From NCBI GenBank assembly GCA_034432155.1, contig DAOUCP010000046.1:1-51081 (forward strand): 51,081 bases of DNA. The letters are read 5' to 3'. This DNA comes from DAOUCP01 sp034432155. Lineage in GTDB: Bacteria > Chloroflexota > Anaerolineae > Epilineales > Epilineaceae. This document shows, one piece after another, positions 41,554 through 51,028 of the stretch (position 1 is the first letter of the stretch; each line of letters opens with the position of its first letter). Below the pieces are notes generated by a model that made no database searches, was not told where the DNA came from, and was given only the letters and a program-made list of their open reading frames with translations. Made by a program: the position numbers and the translations under genes.

Positions 41554-43557
41554 ATGACGGAACGAATCGGGGTGTACGTGTGCCACTGCGGCAGCAACAT
41601 CGCCGGCAAGGTAGACGTGGAAGATGTGGCCGAGTGGGCCGGTGACCAGCCCAACGTCTACGTGGCACGCGACTACAAGTTCATGTGCTCTAGCTTGGGG
41701 CAGGAGCTGATCGAGCAGGATATCAAGGAGAAGGGACTGACCCGGGTCGTCGTGGCCTCCTGTTCGCCGCACATGCATGAGAAGACATTTCGTGGCGCTT
41801 GCGAGCGGGCTGGCCTGAATCCCTTTCTCTGCGAGATGGTGAACATCCGTGAGCAGGACTCCTGGGTCACCGAGGATCCCCAGGCAGCTACGGCCAAGGC
41901 CAAGGCACTGATCCGGGGAACGGTCGAGCGCGTGGTGTATCAGGAACCGCTCGAACTCATTCCGGTGGACATCAACCCCAACACCCTCGTCGTGGGCGGC
42001 GGCATCGCCGGCATCACGGCGGCCCTCGAGCTGGCCAATGCTGGTTACCACGTCTATATGGTGGAGCGCGAGCCCTCCATCGGCGGCCACATGGCCCAGC
42101 TCGACAAGACCTTTCCGACCCTCGACTGCTCGGCCTGCATCCTCACGCCGCGCATGGTCGAAGTCGGTCAGCACCCGAACATCACGCTCTACACCTGGAG
42201 CGAGGTCGAGCGGGTCGACGGCCATCTCGGCAACTTCCAGGTCACCATCCGCAAGAAGGCGCGCTACGTCGACGAGTCGACGTGCACCGGCTGTGGCATC
42301 TGCATCGAAAAGTGTCCGTGGAGTGTGGTCGATGACAAGTTCGAGGCTAGTCTGGGCAAGCGGAAGGTGATTTATCGCCCGTTCCCTCAGGCTGTGCCCA
42401 AGTACCCGGTCATTGACCGCGAGAACTGCGTTTGGTTCCAGAAGGGGAAATGTCGGGCCTGCTACATCTTCTGCCCCACGGAACCGAAGTCGATTAACTT
42501 CGACCAAGAGGATGAGCTCGTGACCCTGGACGTCGGCAACATCATCCTCGCCACCGGCTACGATCTCTTCGATTGCCGGCAGATCCCCCAGTATGGCTAC
42601 GGACGCATTCCCAACGTGTTCACGAGCCTCGAGTTCGAGCGGATGGTCAACGCTGCTGGTCCAACGGGTGGCAAGATCGTTCTGCGCGATGCCGACCGCG
42701 CCCCCGAGTCGGTCGCCATCCTGCACTGCATCGGCTCGAGGGACAAGAACTACCACGAGTACTGCTCGAGTATCTGTTGCATGTACTCACTCAAGTTCGC
42801 CCATATCCTACACGAGCGTCTTCCGAACTGCGAGGTGTACAACTGCTACATCGACATGCGAACGCCTGGAAAAGGTTACGAGGAGTTCTACCACCGGCTA
42901 CTGGACGAAGGTACGAACTTCATCCGGGGCAAGGTTGCGGAGGTCACGGCGCTGGCGCGGACGCCGGACGAGGAAGGCAAAGTGATCGTCCAGGTGGAGG
43001 ATACACTCTTGCGGATGCAGCGCCGGATCCCGGTGGACATGGTGGTGCTCAGCCCGGCCATCGAGGCACGCGACGATTCGAAGGCCGTATCGCTGCTCGT
43101 CGGGATGGGCTGCGACTTCGACGGCTTCTTCATCGAGCGCCACCCCAAGCTCGATCCGGTAGCCACTATGACGGAGGGCGTGCTGGTCGCCGGTTGCTGC
43201 CAGGGCCCCAAGGACATCCCAGCCAGTGTTGCCCAGGGCTCGGCCGCTGCCGCCCGCGTGGCGAGCTTGATTGCCCAACGCACGGTGATGATCGAGCCGG
43301 TGCGAGCGAAGATCAATGAGGAGCTCTGCTCCGGCTGTCGAATCTGCAACAACCTCTGCCCATACAACGCCATCGAGTTCCTGGCCGACAAGAAGGTCTC
43401 GCACGTCATCACCGCCCTTTGCCAAGGCTGCGGTGCCTGCGTGGCCGCCTGCCCGAGTGGCGCCATCGCGGGGGCTCACTTCACCACCCAACAGCTCATG
43501 TCGCAGATCGATGGCATCCTCTGGGATCGGCGGGAAGCCGTCCCGGAGCCAGCCTAG
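41554..43557 (+). CDS. hdrA: Heterodisulfide reductase subunit A (bifurcating flavoprotein)
   Basis: The 667-residue FAD/Fe-S protein has the HdrA layout: VCHCGSNIAGKVDVEDVAEW, the FAD motif LVVGGGIAGITAALELANAGY (about 145-165), the conserved TLDCSACILTPRMVEVG, ferredoxin Cys at 244/247/250/254 and again in CVWFQKGKCRACYIFC, and a C-terminal 2[4Fe-4S] ferredoxin (CSGCRICNNLCPYNA and CQGCGACVAACPSGA). In methanogens this subunit splits electrons between ferredoxin and HdrB. No selenocysteine is implied. GAAGGAAGGA precedes ATG 41554; a 112-base gap separates it from hdrB without a clear promoter. Confidence 0.96.
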   Translation: MTERIGVYVCHCGSNIAGKVDVEDVAEWAGDQPNVYVARDYKFMCSSLGQELIEQDIKEKGLTRVVVASCSPHMHEKTFRGACERAGLNPFLCEMVNIREQDSWVTEDPQAATAKAKALIRGTVERVVYQEPLELIPVDINPNTLVVGGGIAGITAALELANAGYHVYMVEREPSIGGHMAQLDKTFPTLDCSACILTPRMVEVGQHPNITLYTWSEVERVDGHLGNFQVTIRKKARYVDESTCTGCGICIEKCPWSVVDDKFEASLGKRKVIYRPFPQAVPKYPVIDRENCVWFQKGKCRACYIFCPTEPKSINFDQEDELVTLDVGNIILATGYDLFDCRQIPQYGYGRIPNVFTSLEFERMVNAAGPTGGKIVLRDADRAPESVAILHCIGSRDKNYHEYCSSICCMYSLKFAHILHERLPNCEVYNCYIDMRTPGKGYEEFYHRLLDEGTNFIRGKVAEVTALARTPDEEGKVIVQVEDTLLRMQRRIPVDMVVLSPAIEARDDSKAVSLLVGMGCDFDGFFIERHPKLDPVATMTEGVLVAGCCQGPKDIPASVAQGSAAAARVASLIAQRTVMIEPVRAKINEELCSGCRICNNLCPYNAIEFLADKKVSHVITALCQGCGACVAACPSGAIAGAHFTTQQLMSQIDGILWDRREAVPEPA

Positions 43558-43571
43558 GAGAAGGAACGTAC

Positions 43572-44051
43572 ATGGCAGACCCATTCGAACCCGTCATCGT
43601 TGGCTTCCTCTGCAACTGGTGCTCGTACCGGGCGGCTGACCTTGCCGGCACGTCGCGCATCAAGTACGCGCCCAACCTGCGGCCCATCCGGGTGATGTGC
43701 AGTGCTCGCGTGGAGCCGCAGTTCGTGCTCAAGGCGCTGCGGGAGGGCGCAGACGGCGTCCTCATCGCCGGCTGCCATCCCGGTGAGTGCCACTACGTCG
43801 ATGGCAACATCAAGGCCTTGCGCCGGTACATCCTCCTGAAACAGATGTTGCCAGCGCTCGGCATCGAGCCGGAGCGCGTCCAGATCCTCTGGGCTTCGGC
43901 CTCGGAAGGCAATCGCCTGGCCGAGTTTGTGGACCGCATGACCGCCGAGATACGGGCACTGGGCCCTTTGCGCTGGCGTGAGACAGTTCTGGCCGAGAGC
44001 GGTGCGCCAGAGGCAGTGACGGCGGTCGCGTCGTGTGGCGAGGAGGCATAG
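43572..44051 (+). CDS. mvhD: MvhD-type [2Fe-2S] electron transfer subunit
   Basis: The 159-residue protein has the MvhD/FlpD Cys pattern in VGFLCNWCSYRAADLAG, IRVMCSARVEPQFVLKAL and IAGCHPGECHYVDGN. It joins the hydrogenase to HdrA in the Mvh-Hdr complex. It starts 14 bases after hdrA, and AAGGAA precedes the ATG. Confidence 0.95.
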   Translation: MADPFEPVIVGFLCNWCSYRAADLAGTSRIKYAPNLRPIRVMCSARVEPQFVLKALREGADGVLIAGCHPGECHYVDGNIKALRRYILLKQMLPALGIEPERVQILWASASEGNRLAEFVDRMTAEIRALGPLRWRETVLAESGAPEAVTAVASCGEEA

Positions 44052-44052
44052 G

Positions 44053-45081
44053 ATGGCCAAGAACGGCAAGCCCAAGTTGGCGGTGTACTGGGCCGCGTCG
44101 TGCGGCGGCTGCGACATCGCCATCCTGAACATTCACGATAAACTGTTGGTCGTCGATGAGGTCTACGACCTGGCCCTCTGGCCCTGCGCGGCGGATTTCA
44201 AGTACTCGGATGTCCGGGCCTATCCCGATGGCTCCATCGACGTCTGCCTGTTCAACGGCGCCATCCGAACATCCGAGAACGAGGAAGTGGCTCACCTGCT
44301 GCGCGCCAAGTCGAAGATCCTCGTGGCCTTTGGCTCGTGCGCCCACGAGGGCTGCATTCCGGGGCTGTCCAACCTGACGAGCCGGGAGGCCAGCCTGCGG
44401 GCCGCGTACACCGACAATCCATCGACCGACAACCCACAGGGCATTCTCCCCCAAGTGTGCACCGCTGTGCCTGAGGGCCAGATCCACTTGCCGGAGTTCT
44501 ACGCTACCGTCAAGACACTGGACCAAACGGTCCCGGTGGACTACACCGTCCCAGGGTGCCCGCCGGAGCCGCCCCAGATCTGGGCTGTGCTCGAGGCGGT
44601 GACCCTTGCCCTGACCAAGGGTGCCGAGCTTCCGCCCCGAGGGTCGATCATCGGCGCCAGCCAGGTGGCGGTGTGCGAGGAATGCCCGCGCACCAAGAAC
44701 GTGAAGACGATCGAGCGATTTGTTCGGCCACACGAGATCGTGCCCGATCCTGAGATCTGCCTGCTGGAGCAAGGCATCGTGTGCATGGGCATCGCCACGC
44801 GGGGCGGCTGTGGGGCGCTGTGCCCGCGCGTCGGCATGCGCTGCGAAGGCTGCTACGGCCCGCTTGACGTCGAGGACGTGGGGGCCAAGATGCTCTCGGC
44901 AATCGCCTCGGTGACCAGTGTCGGCTTGCCGACGGACGGGGAACCCGAGTTGGAGCACACCATCGGCGAAGCGATGGCTACGCTGGCGGATCCGGCAGGC
45001 ACATTCTATCGCTTTGGCATGGCGCATTCCCTGCTGCGACGGGTTCGCATGGACCGCGGGTCGAAAGGAGCCGCTGCATGA
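44053..45081 (+). CDS. mvhG: [NiFe] hydrogenase small subunit, group 3c (Mvh) type
   Basis: The 342-residue Fe-S subunit begins KLAVYWAASCGGCDIAILN with proximal-cluster C17 and C20, followed by VAFGSCAHEGCIPG, VPGCPPEPPQIW and C-terminal CxxC-rich cluster sites (CEECPRTKNVK, GGCGALCPRVGMRCEGCYGP). It has no signal peptide, so the hydrogenase is cytoplasmic. ATG 44053 follows GGAGG. The stop overlaps mvhA by four bases. Confidence 0.95.
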   Translation: MAKNGKPKLAVYWAASCGGCDIAILNIHDKLLVVDEVYDLALWPCAADFKYSDVRAYPDGSIDVCLFNGAIRTSENEEVAHLLRAKSKILVAFGSCAHEGCIPGLSNLTSREASLRAAYTDNPSTDNPQGILPQVCTAVPEGQIHLPEFYATVKTLDQTVPVDYTVPGCPPEPPQIWAVLEAVTLALTKGAELPPRGSIIGASQVAVCEECPRTKNVKTIERFVRPHEIVPDPEICLLEQGIVCMGIATRGGCGALCPRVGMRCEGCYGPLDVEDVGAKMLSAIASVTSVGLPTDGEPELEHTIGEAMATLADPAGTFYRFGMAHSLLRRVRMDRGSKGAAA

Positions 45082-46565
45082 AGCAGATCAGCATCGATCC
45101 CATCACCCGGCTTGAGGGTCACGGCCGGATTGACATCTTCCTGGACGAAGCTGGCGAAGTCGCCAACAGCTACTTTGTCGTGCCCGAGCTGCGCGGCTTC
45201 GAGCAGTTCTGTGTCGGTCGACCGGCCGAGGAGATGCCCCGGATCACCAACCGCATCTGCGGCGTCTGTCCCGAAGCCCACCATATGGCCAGTACGAAGG
45301 CGCTGGATGCCCTCTTTCACGTCGAGCCCTCGTCAGCCGTCAAGAAGCTGCGTGAGCTCTTCTACATGGCCTTTTACGTGACCGATCACACCACCCACTT
45401 CTATGCGCTGGGCGGCCCTGACTTCGTCGTCGGCCCGGACGCCCCGGCGGCGGAGCGCAACATCCTGGGTGTGGTGCACAAGGTCGGGCTCGAGGCCGGC
45501 AAGCAGGTGATCGCCTGTCGCCAGCGCAACCACCACGTGATCGAGAAACTGGGCGGCCGCGGCGTGCATCCGGTGGCGGGATTGCCGGGCGGCTGGAGCC
45601 AGCCGATCACCGAGGACATGCGCCAGGAGTTCGAACAGATCGCGCGGCAAAACGTGGAGTTCGGGCTCTTCAGCCTGAAGTTGTTCGAGGAGCTGGTGCT
45701 TGGCAACAAGGAATACGTGGATCTCATCCTCGGCGACACCTATGTGCATCGCACGTATTACATGGGCATGGTTGATTCCGAAAACCACACCAACTTCTAT
45801 GATGGCATGATCCGCGTGGTGGACCCGGACGGCCGGGAGTTCGTCAAGTATCCGCCGCCAGACTATCGCGACCACGTGGCTGAGCACGTGGAGCCGTGGA
45901 GCTATCTCAAGTTCCCGTTCCTCAAGCAGGTGGGGTGGCGCGGCTTCGTGGACGGCCCCGAGAGCGGCGTCTACTGCGCAACCCCGCTGTCGCGCCTGAA
46001 CGTCTCGGACGGCATGGCGACACCCAGGGCACAGGAGGCTTACGAGAAGCTGTATGAGACACTGGGGAGCAAGAAGGTGGACGGCCGCTATACCCCAGTG
46101 CACCATCGGCTGGCGACGCACTGGGCGCGACTGGTCGAACTGCTCTATGCCGCCGAGCGCATGCTCGAGCTGGCCGTCGATCCCGAGATCACGGACCCCA
46201 ACACCCGCCAGGTGGTGACCAGCACCCCCGACGAGGGCGTGGGCTGCGTCGAGGCGCCACGCGGCACCCTGACCCACCACTATTGGACGGACGAGAAAGG
46301 CATTCTGACCCGGGTCAACCTGATCGTCGGCACCACCAACAACAACGCGCCGATCAGCATGTCCATCCAGAAGGCAGCGCGCGCCCTGATTCGCAAGGGC
46401 ACCGCGGTCAATGACGGCATCCTGAACCGTATCGAGATGGCCTTCCGGCTTTACGATCCTTGTCTGGCATGTGCCACGCATTGCTTGCCAGGACGGATGC
46501 CACTCGAGGTGCGTATCTTCGATGCCGACGGTCAGCTCGCGGAGGTCGTGCGGCAGTACTGCTGA
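45078..46565 (+). CDS. mvhA: [NiFe] hydrogenase large subunit, group 3c (Mvh) type
   Basis: The 495-residue catalytic subunit has ITRLEGHGRID, the first Ni ligands C61 and C64 in RICGVCPEAHH, and the last two, C461 and C464, in DPCLACATH. A 28-residue tail follows H467. Maturation proteases normally cut after this His or Arg, so the tail is probably removed. H2 is activated here and the electrons go through MvhG and MvhD to HdrA. The protease gene follows after six bases. Confidence 0.96.
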   Translation: MKQISIDPITRLEGHGRIDIFLDEAGEVANSYFVVPELRGFEQFCVGRPAEEMPRITNRICGVCPEAHHMASTKALDALFHVEPSSAVKKLRELFYMAFYVTDHTTHFYALGGPDFVVGPDAPAAERNILGVVHKVGLEAGKQVIACRQRNHHVIEKLGGRGVHPVAGLPGGWSQPITEDMRQEFEQIARQNVEFGLFSLKLFEELVLGNKEYVDLILGDTYVHRTYYMGMVDSENHTNFYDGMIRVVDPDGREFVKYPPPDYRDHVAEHVEPWSYLKFPFLKQVGWRGFVDGPESGVYCATPLSRLNVSDGMATPRAQEAYEKLYETLGSKKVDGRYTPVHHRLATHWARLVELLYAAERMLELAVDPEITDPNTRQVVTSTPDEGVGCVEAPRGTLTHHYWTDEKGILTRVNLIVGTTNNNAPISMSIQKAARALIRKGTAVNDGILNRIEMAFRLYDPCLACATHCLPGRMPLEVRIFDADGQLAEVVRQYC

Positions 46566-46571
46566 GCGGAC

Positions 46572-47081
46572 ATGGCCCGAGCGAGCACGGCCCTTGCGCG
46601 CATCAAAGTTGTGGGCTTGGGAAACCCCCTGCTTGGCGATGACGGCGTCGGCCACGTGGTGGCTGCCCGCGTGGCCAACCTTGCCCGCCCTGACATCGTG
46701 GTCGACCGCTTGTCTCGGGGCGGGCTTGCCTTGGCGGAGGCCCTGGCGGGTTTCCCGCGGGCCATCCTCATCGACGCCATGGTGACCGGTGGTGCCCCGA
46801 TCGGTGCCGTGATCGTCTGTCGGTTGGAGGATCTCCCCAACCCGGCGGCCGGTCATACCGCCTCGGCGCACGATGTCACCCTGGCCACGGCGGTGTACGC
46901 CTGCCGTCGCCTCGGTGTGGCCATGCCCCAGCGCATCGATGTCGTGGCCATCGAGGCCCGGCGGGTCAACGAGTTCGGTGAGGCACTGAGTGCTCCGGTG
47001 GCCGCCGCCGTCCCCAAGGCGGTGGCGGCCATTTGCCGGTTGCTCGAGGAAGGCCAACGCCCGCAGCCTGCGGCCCCCTGA
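46572..47081 (+). CDS. Hydrogenase maturation protease (HyaD/HycI family)
   Basis: The 169-residue endopeptidase has the family N-terminus VVGLGNPLLGDDGVG, the metal-binding Asp in AILIDAMVTGG and the His in SAHDVTLATAV. It would remove the C-terminal tail of the MvhA precursor once Ni is in place. It is the last gene of the operon. Its stop lies inside the first unit of the 47-base repeats that follow. No hyp genes are in the window. Confidence 0.9.
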   Translation: MARASTALARIKVVGLGNPLLGDDGVGHVVAARVANLARPDIVVDRLSRGGLALAEALAGFPRAILIDAMVTGGAPIGAVIVCRLEDLPNPAAGHTASAHDVTLATAVYACRRLGVAMPQRIDVVAIEARRVNEFGEALSAPVAAAVPKAVAAICRLLEEGQRPQPAAP

Positions 47082-47214
47082 CGCCTCTGCGGAGGCGGAA
47101 TCGCTGGCTCGCGACGGGCGGGCCCTGACGCCTCTGCGGAGGGGGAATCGCTGGCTGGCGAGGGGGGCCCTGACCCTTCTGCGGTGGCGGAATCGCTTGC
47201 TTGCGACGGGCGGC
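47076..47214 (+). repeat. Three tandem 45-47-base repeats with internal hairpins
   Basis: Units start CCCTGAC at 47076, 47123 and 47168. The first contains the hairpin CGCCTC-TGCG-GAGGCG; the second keeps a shorter stem and the third is decayed. Each continues with GGAATCGCT and ends GACGGGCGG or a variant. They fill half of the 275-base gap between the protease and the surface protein and may act as a terminator or REP-like element. The rest of the gap shows no strong promoter. Confidence 0.75.
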
Positions 47215-47356
47215 CTCTAACGGCCGACCCCGGAGCGGCGTTTAGGGCAGTGAGACCCGGCTGCCTGCCCGCGCCCGTCGAGTGCCGGTGGCGTATGCCG
47301 TCTGCTGCCCCGCTGGCGGCGCACAGACCAGCCCCACGCCGAGGAGGAATGCAGTC

Positions 47357-50300
47357 ATGCCCAAGTTACGCGTCCTACGGTACGCCTTGCTGATGGCACT
47401 GCCAGCCCTAGTGCCGGCTGGCGTGATGGGGCAGCCGCCCGCGCCGGTGCGGGCCACGCTGTTCACCAACGTGGTTAGCTGGACGACAACTCCCGGAACG
47501 GCGGTGCGGATCGTCCTGCGCAGCCCGGAGCGGGTGAAGGCCACCGTCAACGTGACGGCCGACGAGAACGGCAATGTTACCGCGGTCTTCCCGGTGGGCG
47601 GCGGAGGCGGTGATACCACCATCCGGGCAGGCGACCGGATTGGCATTCATCCAGCCAACGGCGAGGCCTTCACCAAGACGGTGCCTGCCATGTCCGTCAG
47701 CTTGGAGCACGACACCCGGACGCTGAGCGGCAGTGCCCCGGCCTTCGGCCGCCTGCAGGCTGCCGTTTACGACCTGGCTGACCAAGAGATCTATACGAAC
47801 CTGGTGGAGGTGGACGGCGCGGGTCACTATAGCCTGGTGCTGCCGGAGGCTGTCCAACTCGTCCAAGGCGTGTATGGCACCATGACGCTGGCCTTGCTCG
47901 GCGGCGATCCGTGGGCCGTGCGCTGGGACGTCCTGGCGGCGCAGTGCACCGTCGGCAGCTCGTCGATTAGCGGGCGGGCCACGCTGGGCACCACGGTTCG
48001 GCTGCGGTTGGAGTCCCAGGGCAACCCCAAGGCTTCCACGGGAGCCAGTCCGACAACGATCCTGCGCACGCCGAACTTCAGCCTCAACTTCCGCGAGGGC
48101 ACCGCGACGGTTCCCGTGGCGGTGGGCAATACCGTCCTAGTGGAACACAACGGGCAGGTCGCGCTGAGCGCCAGCGCCCCGGAGGTGACGGTGGTCTTGG
48201 ATGCCGACGGTGACCAGATCACGGGCACAGCACCGCCGGTCTCGACGCTCCAGGTCATTGCCACTTCGGCTACCGGTGACACGGCAGCCGTAGTGACCGC
48301 AAGCGACACCTCCGGCCACTACCGCGCCGACTTCCGCGGCCAGCTGGACATCGGCCCGGGCACCACGGCGTACACCGCCTGGTCGAGCAACCGGATCACC
48401 TTCCGAACGCTCGGCGTGCTGCAGCAGGTCGTGGCTTCCCTGTACGGCTCCCAGGTCTCCGGCGTCGCTCCCCAGCGGGCCTCGGTGTCGGCCAACCTGC
48501 ACGATGCAGGCGGAGCCCTTCTGGCCAGCGGCAGTGCGAACGCCGGTTCGGACGGGACGTTCCGGCTTAACCTGACCGAGCCCGGCGGGGCCGCGGCGGT
48601 GCGCACCGCTCCCGGGCAACGGCTGAGCGTCACCATCGGCCAGAGTGCGCCGATCCTGCTCGAACTACCTGATGTCACGGCCACCGCCGATCCGGACGGG
48701 GATCGCGTCGCCGGCACCGCATTGCCCAACGCCCAGGTGCTGGTGACCGTCTCTGCCGCCGGCGGGGGCACACCGACAACCGTCGCTACGACGGCCGATT
48801 CCAGCGGTCGCTACAGTGCTAGCTTCGCCGGCCGGGCGGATATCCAGCCCGGCTCCACGGGCACGGTTCGCGTCGCTTTGGCCGGCGGCCACGCCGTGGT
48901 CCTGTCTTGGGCGGTACCCCAACTGGCGCTGACGCTCGGTAGCGCCACCGTCACCGGCATCGGACCGGCCGGCCGCGCCGTAACTCTGAGCCTGCGGCGC
49001 GGAGGCGCCATCGTCGGCACCGGCAGCGGCGTGGTCGGATCCGGTTTCGCCAGCGCCACCGGCTGGACGGTTGCCCTGGCGGCGCCGGGTGCGCCAGGGA
49101 GTCCCGCGCCCATCGAGGCCGGAGACACCCTCGAGGCCCGCATCGCCGACTGGTCGGGCAGCTTGTTGGTGCCGAACGTCACCGTCGACGTCGACACCGA
49201 GGCCGACCTGGTCTCCGGCGAGGCTCCGGCTCGGCATCCGGTGCGGGTGACGGCTGCTCGTGGGAACGCCAACGCCAGTCTGACGGTCGAGGCGGACGCC
49301 ACCGGCCACTACGAAGTGAGCTTTCGCGGCCGCTGGGATCTCGCCACCGGCGACACCGTGAGCAGCGTGGTCACCCTCGAAGGTGGCCATACCCTCACCG
49401 CCGAGGGCGGCGCCCTGGAGCTGGCCGTCGACCTGCGCACGGGAGTCGTCTCCGGACGGGCGGCACGCAACGTCACGGTGCGGGCCACCCTCCGCTCGTC
49501 CGCCGGCAGCCAGCGCGCCACCGGCCAGGCTCAGACGGGCAGCAACGGTCGCTTCGAAGTGCAACTGGTCGACACAGCCGGCCAGCCGGTGGCACCCAAC
49601 GAGGGTGACATCTTGCGGCTGGAGTACGGTACGAGCAGCGTCGAGATGACCATCCCTCGCCTGACGGTCGAGTACGATGCCGGCCAGGACACGGTGCGCG
49701 GCGAAGCGACGCCGGGCGGTCGCGTGTTGGTCCGAGCCGTCGGCGCCCTCGGTGGCGCCATGTCGTTCGACGCGCCCGTCACCGCCGACGGCCGGTACAG
49801 CCTCTCGCTGGCTGGTCGCTTTGACATCCGTGCCGGGACACTTCTGCAGGTCAGCTACATCACCGCCGAGGGCTTCACGGCCCGCCTCGACGAGCGAGTG
49901 CCTATTGGCCATGTGCAGGTCACCGGCAACCTGGTCAACGGCTATGCCGCCCCCAACGCTACGGTGAGCGTCATGCTGGGGCGCGGCGGCTCGATGATTG
50001 CCAGTGGCAGCGTCACCGCTGCCGCCGACGGAGCGTTCCAGCTCCGGCTGATGACGAGCATGCTGCAGCCGCAGCGCATCCAGTCGGGAGATCGGGTGAC
50101 GATCGCCTGGCAAGGCGGGAGCCGGACCCTCCAAGCTGGCGGAAGTGGGCGGATCGAGATCGCGGTGGCCAACATCGCAGCCACCATCGACGCGGCGCGC
50201 CGGACGGTAGTTGGTATGACTGCCCCTAACACGCCGGTCTACCTGCGGCGATCGACCGGTGGCGGCGAGGTCGTGCTGCCCATCACCAGCGATGCCCAGG

Positions 50301-51028
50301 GCAACTTCTCGCAGACCATGCCGGGCGGGGCACAGTCCCTGGCCGCCGGCTATGCCGTCGAGGCCGGTGTTCTCGATGCCGAGGGCCACCGAACCTACCT
50401 GCTCCTGGTCGTGCCCTATCTCGAGGCCACCATGGGAACAGACCACGTGGCTGGGCAGGCATCGCCGCTGGTCGACATGACGCTGCGTTTGCACGAGGGC
50501 GCCGCCATGGTCGGTGAGGCGCAGCTCGCCAGCACCGCCATCGGCGACTTCGAAGCCCGGCTCCAGCCCGTGGGCAGTAGCCAGCCCCTTGTGCAGACCG
50601 GCCGGATTCTGTCGCTCGCCGAGCCCCGCAGTGGCACCACGAGCATCGAGATCCCGGAACTCTCCATCGAGCTGGATCGGCCCGCCGCCACGATCCGCGG
50701 CACCGCCCCGGCCAACAGCTCGCTGATCCTACGCCTGTTCCTGCCAGAGCGGGAACCCATCGATCGACAGACTCGTTCCGACGCCAACGGGCACTGGTCC
50801 TTCACCGATCGCGATCTCCCTCGTGGCGCCGACTACTCCATTGCCGACCTCCTTCGCTGCGAGGCACGACTCACCGTCGCCAACGGCCACCGCATCCTTG
50901 CCGTGGCCACCCCGGTGGGACCGCCTCCCACCTCGACACCGACCGAGCCGGCGCCGACGGCCACGCCGACCGTGCCCCAGCCCGGTGGCTTGCGGCTCTA
51001 CCTGCCGAGTCTTCTTAGATCGCAATAG
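47357..51028 (+). CDS. Large repeat-containing surface protein with Pro/Thr stalk
   Basis: This 1223-residue protein has an N-terminal export signal (RVLRYALLMALPALVPAGVMG) and then about 1100 residues of beta-rich repeats in which two unit types alternate. Type A shows VDxDxDxVxGxAP, then GxYxxxFxGRxDIxxG. Type B shows a GGA-like turn, xATGSAxxGSDGxFxxxL and a closing IPxLT. A short PTATPT-like stalk leads to the end LRLYLPSLLRSQ, resembling the YLPL-type tails seen on many Chloroflexota secreted proteins. No enzyme motif is seen. ATG 47357 follows GAGGAGGAAT. It is probably anchored or packed at the cell surface. The last 53 bases of the window hold no further gene. Confidence 0.85.
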   Translation: MPKLRVLRYALLMALPALVPAGVMGQPPAPVRATLFTNVVSWTTTPGTAVRIVLRSPERVKATVNVTADENGNVTAVFPVGGGGGDTTIRAGDRIGIHPANGEAFTKTVPAMSVSLEHDTRTLSGSAPAFGRLQAAVYDLADQEIYTNLVEVDGAGHYSLVLPEAVQLVQGVYGTMTLALLGGDPWAVRWDVLAAQCTVGSSSISGRATLGTTVRLRLESQGNPKASTGASPTTILRTPNFSLNFREGTATVPVAVGNTVLVEHNGQVALSASAPEVTVVLDADGDQITGTAPPVSTLQVIATSATGDTAAVVTASDTSGHYRADFRGQLDIGPGTTAYTAWSSNRITFRTLGVLQQVVASLYGSQVSGVAPQRASVSANLHDAGGALLASGSANAGSDGTFRLNLTEPGGAAAVRTAPGQRLSVTIGQSAPILLELPDVTATADPDGDRVAGTALPNAQVLVTVSAAGGGTPTTVATTADSSGRYSASFAGRADIQPGSTGTVRVALAGGHAVVLSWAVPQLALTLGSATVTGIGPAGRAVTLSLRRGGAIVGTGSGVVGSGFASATGWTVALAAPGAPGSPAPIEAGDTLEARIADWSGSLLVPNVTVDVDTEADLVSGEAPARHPVRVTAARGNANASLTVEADATGHYEVSFRGRWDLATGDTVSSVVTLEGGHTLTAEGGALELAVDLRTGVVSGRAARNVTVRATLRSSAGSQRATGQAQTGSNGRFEVQLVDTAGQPVAPNEGDILRLEYGTSSVEMTIPRLTVEYDAGQDTVRGEATPGGRVLVRAVGALGGAMSFDAPVTADGRYSLSLAGRFDIRAGTLLQVSYITAEGFTARLDERVPIGHVQVTGNLVNGYAAPNATVSVMLGRGGSMIASGSVTAAADGAFQLRLMTSMLQPQRIQSGDRVTIAWQGGSRTLQAGGSGRIEIAVANIAATIDAARRTVVGMTAPNTPVYLRRSTGGGEVVLPITSDAQGNFSQTMPGGAQSLAAGYAVEAGVLDAEGHRTYLLLVVPYLEATMGTDHVAGQASPLVDMTLRLHEGAAMVGEAQLASTAIGDFEARLQPVGSSQPLVQTGRILSLAEPRSGTTSIEIPELSIELDRPAATIRGTAPANSSLILRLFLPEREPIDRQTRSDANGHWSFTDRDLPRGADYSIADLLRCEARLTVANGHRILAVATPVGPPPTSTPTEPAPTATPTVPQPGGLRLYLPSLLRSQ

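Noticed and set aside
47076..47214. CRISPR array
   Set aside because: The three units are contiguous without spacers, they decay progressively, and no cas genes are present. The 36-base repeats at 26212-26319 were rejected for the same reason.
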